DNA of 64,000 bases from assembly GCA_038207585.1 (NCBI GenBank), contig JBBQZP010000024.1:1-64000 (forward strand), read 5' to 3'. Of this stretch, positions 58,871-64,000 are shown piece by piece. The notes beneath the pieces were generated by a model that saw nothing but the letters and a program-made list of their open reading frames with translations, did not search any database and was not told where the DNA came from. The DNA is from JBBQZP01 sp038207585 (lineage in GTDB: Bacteria; Pseudomonadota; Alphaproteobacteria; Rhodobacterales; Rhodobacteraceae). Made by a program: the position numbers and the translations under genes. How positions within the stretch are numbered: position 1 is the first letter of the stretch; each line of letters opens with the position of its first letter.

Positions 58871-60904
58871 TCAGATGTCTTTGGTCAGGCGCAGGGCATC
58901 GTAGATTGCGGCATGTGTGTTGCGCGATTCAACCGCATCACCGATGCGGAACAACTGGAACGCGCCGGGGCCGGAGTTCAGGGTTTGCGGACGGCCTTCG
59001 ATCAGGGCGTCGTAATCGACCGCGCCCAGGTTTATCGACTGCGGTTTAAGGTCGAAATAGATCTCGGCCAGCGGCTGCGTGCCGTGGTTCACGACGATCT
59101 GGTCGTAGTGAGCGGTTTTGGTGTGTGCGCTGTAATCGGTGCCGATGGTGGCTTGCAGGCGGTTGCCGTCGCGCGCCACCGATTGCAGGCGGTAGGTGAC
59201 AGTGAAGGTTACCGCCTTGTCCTGCAGGGCGCGCATGTAGGGGACAAGGTTCATCGCCATAACCTCGGGCGCGAAAGAGCGGTCGGGGGTCATGATTTCG
59301 ACCGTAGCGCCGCTTTCGGCCAGCAGTTGGGCGGCCTGCAAAGCCGTGTGATCGCCCGCATCGTCGTAAAGCAGCACGTTCGTGCCGGGTTTCACATCGC
59401 CCGACAGGATGTCCCACGCGCTGACGGTCAGATCATTGCCGCTGTCCAGCACATCGGGTGTGGGCAAGCCGCCCGTGGCGATGATCACCACGTCGGGGGC
59501 CGTGGCCAGCACGTCGCCCGCCTCGGCGAAGGTGTTGAAGCGGAATTCCACGCCGTGTGCTGCACATTGCGCCATGCGCCAGTCGATGATGCCGATCATC
59601 TCGCGCCGCCTTGGCGTTTGCGCGGTCAGCAGGATCTGGCCGCCGGGTTTTGCTGCCGCCTCGAACACGGTTACATGATGCCCGCGCAGGGCCGCGACGC
59701 GGGCAGCCTCCAGACCCGCAGGGCCTGCGCCCACTATGGTGACGCGGCGCTTTGTGGTGGCCGGGGTGATGGTGTGGGGCATGGTTTCTTCGCGGCCCGT
59801 GGCGGGGTTGTGGATGCAAAGCGCCATGCCGCCCTGATAGATCCGGTCAAGGCAATAGGTGGCGCCGACGCAGGGGCGGATATCTTCTTCGCGCCCCTCG
59901 CGGATTTTCTGCACGATATGGGGATCGGCGATATGCGCGCGGGTCATTCCGACCATATCAAGCTGCCCCGACCGGATCGCATGGCGCGCAGTTGCCACAT
60001 CGGGAATGCGGGCGGCGTGGAAGGTGGGCATGCCAACCTCGGCCTTGATGCGGCCCGCAAAATCCAGATGCGGGGCAGAGGGCATGCCTTGAATGGGAAT
60101 CACATCGGTCATCGCGGGGTCGGTGTGGATGCGGCCCTTGATTATATTCAGGAAATCGACTTGCCCGCTGTCACGGAACATCTTGCCGATGGCAACACCT
60201 TCATCCGGGGTGATGCCGCCCGCCTGATCTTCATCCGCCGTATAGCGCACGCCGATCAGGAAGCGGTCGCCCACCCGTTTGCGGCAGGCGGCGATCACCT
60301 CGGTCGCAAAGCGGGCGCGGTTTTCGAGGCTGCCGCCGTAGGGGGCGGCAAGGGAGTTGGTGAAGGGCGACATGAACTGGTCCATCAGATGGCCGTAACA
60401 TTCAAGCTCGATCCCATCGAGGCCTGCGGCCTGCATCCGTTCGGCGGCATCGGCGTAATCGGTGATGATCCGGGCGATATCCCAGTCTTCGATGACTTTG
60501 GGAAAGGCGCGATGGCTGGGTTCGCGCGCGGCTGAGGCCGACACCGTGGGCAGCCAGTCGCCCTTGTCCCACCGGGTGCGCCGCCCAAGGTGGGTCAACT
60601 GGATCATCACGGCACAGCCTTCGGCGTGGCAATCATCGGTCAGGCGTTTCATCCAGCCCACCACCTCATCCTTGTAGGCAAGGATGTTGTTGAACACGGG
60701 CGGGCTGTCTTTTGACACCGCCGCAGACCCTGCGGTCATGGTCAGCGCGACTCCGGCCTTGGCGCGTTCCAGATGATACAGGCGATAGCGGTCTTTGGGC
60801 ATGCCGTCTTCGGGATAGGCCGGCTCGTGGCTGGTGGTCATGATCCGGTTTTTCAGCGTCAGGTGTTTAAGCTGATAGGGTTGCAAAAGCGGATCGTTCG
60901 ACAT
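58871..60904 (-). CDS. NADH:flavin oxidoreductase, N-methylproline demethylase-like
   Basis: 677 residues in the order of trimethylamine dehydrogenase/2,4-dienoyl-CoA reductase: an old-yellow-enzyme barrel (1-340; QLTHLGRRTRW, LELECYGHLMDQFMSPFTN-type active site), an iron-sulfur segment RPCVGATYCLDRIYQGGMALCIHNP, and a Rossmann FAD/NAD part starting VTIVGAGPAGLEAARVAALRG. Only three cluster cysteines are seen; the usual second one is replaced in CVGAT. This matches what I recall of stachydrine/dimethylglycine demethylases. Substrate remains inferred. Confidence 0.87.
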   Translation of the reverse strand: MSNDPLLQPYQLKHLTLKNRIMTTSHEPAYPEDGMPKDRYRLYHLERAKAGVALTMTAGSAAVSKDSPPVFNNILAYKDEVVGWMKRLTDDCHAEGCAVMIQLTHLGRRTRWDKGDWLPTVSASAAREPSHRAFPKVIEDWDIARIITDYADAAERMQAAGLDGIELECYGHLMDQFMSPFTNSLAAPYGGSLENRARFATEVIAACRKRVGDRFLIGVRYTADEDQAGGITPDEGVAIGKMFRDSGQVDFLNIIKGRIHTDPAMTDVIPIQGMPSAPHLDFAGRIKAEVGMPTFHAARIPDVATARHAIRSGQLDMVGMTRAHIADPHIVQKIREGREEDIRPCVGATYCLDRIYQGGMALCIHNPATGREETMPHTITPATTKRRVTIVGAGPAGLEAARVAALRGHHVTVFEAAAKPGGQILLTAQTPRRREMIGIIDWRMAQCAAHGVEFRFNTFAEAGDVLATAPDVVIIATGGLPTPDVLDSGNDLTVSAWDILSGDVKPGTNVLLYDDAGDHTALQAAQLLAESGATVEIMTPDRSFAPEVMAMNLVPYMRALQDKAVTFTVTYRLQSVARDGNRLQATIGTDYSAHTKTAHYDQIVVNHGTQPLAEIYFDLKPQSINLGAVDYDALIEGRPQTLNSGPGAFQLFRIGDAVESRNTHAAIYDALRLTKDI

Positions 60905-61007
60905 CGGAGCCTCCGGGTTGATGGGGAAAGCCTAGGGCCGGGCGGGGGCGCGGGAAAGGTCCGGGGGCGACAATTCGGCGGATATTTGTGACGGGATCGG
61001 GACGTGC

Positions 61008-61772
61008 CTACCCGGCTGTCACATGCACCATCGTGCCCCAGCCGTCGCATTTCGCGGCCAGATCATCCGGCAGGGCATGGTCGGTGAACATCGCCGCCAG
61101 ATCGCCCAATGACGCCAGCCGCACCGGGGCGGAGCGGGTCAGTTTGCTGGCATCCGCCACCAGAAATGCCTGGCGCGACTGGCGGATGATGGCTTTTGAG
61201 ACCCGCACCTCGGCCAGATCGAAATCCAGAAGATCACCGTCACGGTCCAGGGCCGAGGTACCGATCACCGCGTAATCGACCTTGAATTGCTGGATGAAAT
61301 CGGTGGTAAGATCGCCGACCAGCCCGCCGTCGGTGCGGCGCAGGTTGCCGCCTGCCACCATGATCTCGCACGACTGGTTGGCGACCAGAATGTTGGCAAC
61401 GTTCATGTTGTTGGTCACGACGGTGATGTTGTGGTGGTGCAACAACTCGCGCGCCACAGCCTCGGTCGTGGTGCCAAGGTTCAGGATCATCGAGGAATTG
61501 TCGGGGATCGCCTGCGCGCAGGCCCGCCCGATGGCTGCCTTGGCCGCGTCGTTCATGCGGCGGCGTTCCTCATACCCGATATTGCTGACCCCGGTGCGTG
61601 GCACAGCGCCGCCATGCACGCGGTCCAGAAGGCCCGCATCGGCAAGATCGGTCAGATCGCGCCTTATGGTTTGCAGCGTCACCTGAAACCGTTCGGCCAG
61701 CGATTCGACCACCACCCGCCCGTCCGCACGGGCAAGTTCAAGAATCTCGGTTTGTCGAAAACTAAGGGTCAT
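61008..61772 (-). CDS. glpR: DeoR-family repressor, likely GlpR
   Basis: 254 residues. N-terminal DeoR helix-turn-helix RQTEILELARADGRVVVESLAERFQVTLQTIRRDLTDLA, HGGAV signature, and the sugar-phosphate-sensing C-terminal domain (LNLGTTTEAVARELL, YAVIGTSALDRDGDLLDFDLAEV). It is divergent from glpD, and a GCGAA inverted-repeat pair lies between, which suggests control of glpD/glpS by glycerol-3-phosphate. Confidence 0.87.
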   Translation of the reverse strand: MTLSFRQTEILELARADGRVVVESLAERFQVTLQTIRRDLTDLADAGLLDRVHGGAVPRTGVSNIGYEERRRMNDAAKAAIGRACAQAIPDNSSMILNLGTTTEAVARELLHHHNITVVTNNMNVANILVANQSCEIMVAGGNLRRTDGGLVGDLTTDFIQQFKVDYAVIGTSALDRDGDLLDFDLAEVRVSKAIIRQSRQAFLVADASKLTRSAPVRLASLGDLAAMFTDHALPDDLAAKCDGWGTMVHVTAG

Positions 61773-61940
61773 GGGCCTGATTACCGTTCACTGGCCCCCT
61801 TCTATGCACAGAAAAACGCGCCAGTCATGCACAGATTTTTGCGCTTTTACCTGCTGCACTGCGGCGAGACCTGGCCTCTGGATTTAAGCCTTTGGGCTAA
61901 ATGCGCGCATACAAAGGGAAAATTATTGCTGCAGTCGCAC

Positions 61941-61981
61941 GCGAAAATGTTCGCTTTAAGGAAATTCGCGCAAAAGCGAAT
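61941..61981 (+). promoter_or_regulatory. Candidate GlpR operator pair upstream of glpD
   Basis: Two inverted repeats of the same half-site lie side by side: GCGAA-N4-TTCGC (61941-61954) and ATTCGC-N6-GCGAAT (61964-61981). Four GCGAA half-sites within 41 bases, 64 bases before the glpD start, look like a repressor-binding array. Confidence 0.5.
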
Positions 61982-62044
61982 ATTTTCTTTGACAGATCCC
62001 GTCAAAACACGTCTGTTAAGGGCGCACCAACGGGGGGAGCCAGC

Positions 62045-63634
62045 GTGCCAGACGCAGCAAGATCGGCTGAGGTTGATCTTTTCATCATCGGCGGCGGGAT
62101 AAACGGCTGCGGCATCGCACGCGATGCAGCGGGCCGGGGTTTGTCCGTGGCGCTGGCCGAGATGGGCGATCTGGCGCAGGCGACCTCCAGTGCGTCGACC
62201 AAACTTTTTCACGGTGGGTTGCGGTATCTGGAGTATTTCGAGTTCCGTCTGGTGCGCGAGGCGCTGGAGGAACGCGAAACCCTGCTGGTGGCCATGCCGC
62301 ATATCAGCTGGCCGATGCGCTTTGTGCTGCCCTACCACCCCGACATGCGGTTTGAGAGTGACACGCCGACTTCGCGCCTGTTGTCGCGCGTAATGCCGTG
62401 GATGAAGGGGCGCCGCCCCGCTTGGCTGATCAGGCTGGGGCTCGCGATCTATGACAATCTGGGCGGGCGCAAGATCTTACCGGGGGCAAAGACACTGGAT
62501 CTGACAACCGATCCGGCGGGCAAGGTGCTGAACTCCAAATTCAAACGCGCCTATGAATACTCCGACTGCTGGGTGGAAGACAGCCGCTTGGTGGTGCTGA
62601 ACGCCCGCGATGCCGAGGCGCGGGGCGCACGGGTCATGGTCGGCACCAAGGTGGTTTCGGCAGACCGCAGCGCGGACGGATGGCAGATCACCACCGAAGG
62701 GCCGGACGGGCGCACGGTCCATCACGCCAAAGCGCTGGTCAATGCGGGTGGGCCGTGGGTGGAAGACGTGATCCGCAACACCCTGCGGATCAATTCGACC
62801 GAAGGCGTGCGGCTGGTGCGCGGCAGCCATATCGTGACAAAGCGCCTGTTCGATCACGACCGCTGCTATTTCTTTCAGGGCACCGATGGCCGGATCATCT
62901 TTGCCATTCCCTACGAGCAGGATTTTACCCTGATCGGCACCACCGACCATGACCACAAGGGTGCGCCCGGAACCGCCGTCTGCACGCCCGAGGAACAGGA
63001 TTATCTGTGCAACTTCGCCTCGCAGTATTTCGCCAAACCCGTGACAAAGGCCGATATCGTGTGGACCTATTCCGGCGTGCGGCCGCTGTATAATGACGGT
63101 GCGAAATCGGCGACGGCGGCGACGCGGGATTATGTGCTGAGCCTCGATCAGACCGGCGCGCCGTTGCTGAACGTCTTTGGCGGCAAGATCACGACCTACC
63201 GCCGTCTGGCGGAATCAGCGCTGGAGAAACTGGAGCCGTTTTTCCCGCAAGCCAAGGGCAAGTGGACCGCCCGCGTGGCGATGCCCGGCGGCGATTTCCC
63301 GCATGACGGGGTTGCCGCGCTGACCGCCGATCTGGCCCGCGCCTATCCTTTCCTGACGCCGTTCTGGGCCGGACGGATGATCCGCGCATACGGGACCGAG
63401 GCGACGCTGGTGCTGGGCCAAGCCAAATCCACCGCCGATCTGGGCCGCGATTTTGGCGCGACCCTGACCGAAGCCGAGGTGCGCTGGCTGATGTCCCGCG
63501 AATATGCGCGATGTGCCGCAGATGTTGTCTGGCGGCGCAGCAAGCTGGGCCTGCGGATGAACGCCGATCAGATTGTGGCGCTGGATGCGTGGATGCAACA
63601 CGCGCGCGGGGCGATCAGCCCTGCGGCGGAATAG
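62045..63634 (+). CDS. glpD: Aerobic glycerol-3-phosphate dehydrogenase
   Basis: 529 residues. FAD motif DLFIIGGGINGCGIARDAAGRG, then SSASTKLFHGGLRYLEYFEF, GGPWVEDV, IFAIPYEQDFTLIGTTDHD and VWTYSGVRPLYNDG, all GlpD marks. It oxidises G3P to DHAP at the membrane, feeding quinones. The start is GTG at 62045, chosen for GGGGGGAG just upstream and because the FAD motif begins 12 residues in; the frame is open further upstream. glpS follows 9 bases after. Confidence 0.94.
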   Translation: MPDAARSAEVDLFIIGGGINGCGIARDAAGRGLSVALAEMGDLAQATSSASTKLFHGGLRYLEYFEFRLVREALEERETLLVAMPHISWPMRFVLPYHPDMRFESDTPTSRLLSRVMPWMKGRRPAWLIRLGLAIYDNLGGRKILPGAKTLDLTTDPAGKVLNSKFKRAYEYSDCWVEDSRLVVLNARDAEARGARVMVGTKVVSADRSADGWQITTEGPDGRTVHHAKALVNAGGPWVEDVIRNTLRINSTEGVRLVRGSHIVTKRLFDHDRCYFFQGTDGRIIFAIPYEQDFTLIGTTDHDHKGAPGTAVCTPEEQDYLCNFASQYFAKPVTKADIVWTYSGVRPLYNDGAKSATAATRDYVLSLDQTGAPLLNVFGGKITTYRRLAESALEKLEPFFPQAKGKWTARVAMPGGDFPHDGVAALTADLARAYPFLTPFWAGRMIRAYGTEATLVLGQAKSTADLGRDFGATLTEAEVRWLMSREYARCAADVVWRRSKLGLRMNADQIVALDAWMQHARGAISPAAE

Positions 63635-63643
63635 GGGCTGGGG

Positions 63644-64000
63644 ATGGCGCTGGAATTCAAGGGTGTCACCCGGTCGGTCGAAGGACGGATGCACATCCAC
63701 CCGACCGACCTGACGTTGGAGCGCGGCACGATGAACGTGCTGCTGGGCCCAACGCTGTCGGGCAAGACCAGCCTGATGCGGCTGATGGCGGGGCTGGATG
63801 TACCCAGCGCCGGGCGCATCTTTTGGGAAGGTGCCGATGTGACCGGCATGCGCGTGCAGGACCGCCGCATCGCAATGGTCTACCAGCAATTCATCAACTA
63901 CCCGGCGATGAGCGTTTACGACAACATCGCGTCACCGATGCGCCTTATGGGTAAATCGAAGGCCGAGATTGACCGCGCCGTGCGCGAGACGTCCGAGATG
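63644..64000 (+). CDS. glpS: Glycerol ABC transporter ATP-binding protein (GlpS-like), truncated by window end
   Basis: The first 119 codons run to the end of the window with no stop: MALEFKGVTRSVEGRMHIHP, Walker A GPTLSGKTS, then AMVYQQFINYPAMSVYDNI (Q-loop). The sequence and the place next to glpD match glpS of the glpSTPQUV glycerol importer of alphaproteobacteria. The GEGRM-type insertion before the Walker A is as in that subfamily. Confidence 0.85.
   Translation, partial: MALEFKGVTRSVEGRMHIHPTDLTLERGTMNVLLGPTLSGKTSLMRLMAGLDVPSAGRIFWEGADVTGMRVQDRRIAMVYQQFINYPAMSVYDNIASPMRLMGKSKAEIDRAVRETSEM

Noticed and set aside
60973..60995. Possible fourth copy of the intergenic repeat (GGCGGATATTTGTGAC)
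   Set aside because: Only about a dozen bases match, without the CAAAAT or GGAGGC blocks, so chance similarity is likely.
1..64000. tRNA genes, CRISPR arrays, insertion sequences, prophage
   Set aside because: Intergenic stretches were read on both strands; no cloverleaf with a TTC-arm pattern, no regularly spaced repeats, and no transposase or integrase motifs were seen.

Overview
The window reads as a high-GC chromosomal segment of an alphaproteobacterium of the order Rhodobacterales (Rhodobacter/Paracoccus/Roseobacter relatives). Support: a CcrM-type GANTC methyltransferase, a CenR-like response regulator, a Rhodobacter-type porin, DUF3576/DUF2125/DUF4170/DUF3047 proteins, the order leuS-lptE-holA, and a glpD-glpS glycerol import locus. 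The genus cannot be fixed from sequence alone. Genes are dense (about 65 in 64 kb), often joined by ATGA or GTGA overlaps. I see no rRNA, tRNA, CRISPR array, transposase, prophage or replication origin.

Layout. 1-2.2 kb: start of a FAD oxidoreductase, a GFA-domain protein, free-methionine sulfoxide reductase, and a STAS/anti-sigma kinase pair. 2.4-11.7 kb: gamma-glutamyltransferase, hspQ, an SLT lipoprotein, lolA, ftsK, an aminotransferase and an amidase. 11.7-17.2 kb: a UbiH-type hydroxylase, a Trm112/LON/CnoX protein-quality group, xthA, a small secreted protein, and a 409-base gap holding a probable tandem pair of small RNAs beside cenR. 17.3-24.9 kb: ribA, an L,D-transpeptidase, amylosucrase, a PLP-homeostasis protein, a porin, a DUF3576 lipoprotein and a MaoC-phosphotransacetylase fusion. 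24.9-30.7 kb: leuS-lptE-holA-ASCH and an HPP-CBS membrane protein. 30.8-34.9 kb: a polyamine-type ABC importer whose operon carries a repeat-derived 34-codon ORF. 35-40 kb: a flavoprotein, an MscS channel, a membrane-embedded winged-helix protein and small secreted proteins.

40.1-48.9 kb: rnhB, ccrM, DUF3047, alkB, mutY, a DciA-like protein, a DsbA-like oxidoreductase, then DUF4170-waaA-lpxK for lipid A/Kdo assembly. 48.9-49.8 kb: a short AT-rich patch with an unknown gene and a TPR gene broken by an in-frame stop. 49.9-58.7 kb: a DEAD-box helicase with a repetitive basic tail, an enoyl-CoA hydratase/SDR pair, DUF2125, a GAF protein, pmbA-cysQ and trxA. 58.9-64 kb: an N-methyl-amino-acid demethylase-like flavoprotein and the glpR/glpD/glpS locus, cut by the window end.

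Most genes are envelope or housekeeping functions: lipoprotein and LPS export, porin, peptidoglycan enzymes, envelope response regulator, cell-cycle methylation, DNA repair, redox and protein quality control. The best candidates for undescribed biology are the tandem small RNAs at 16.2-16.4 kb, the membrane-integral winged-helix regulator next to MscS with its tandem palindrome, the repeat-derived coupling ORF in the ABC operon, and the GANTC cluster in front of ccrM.
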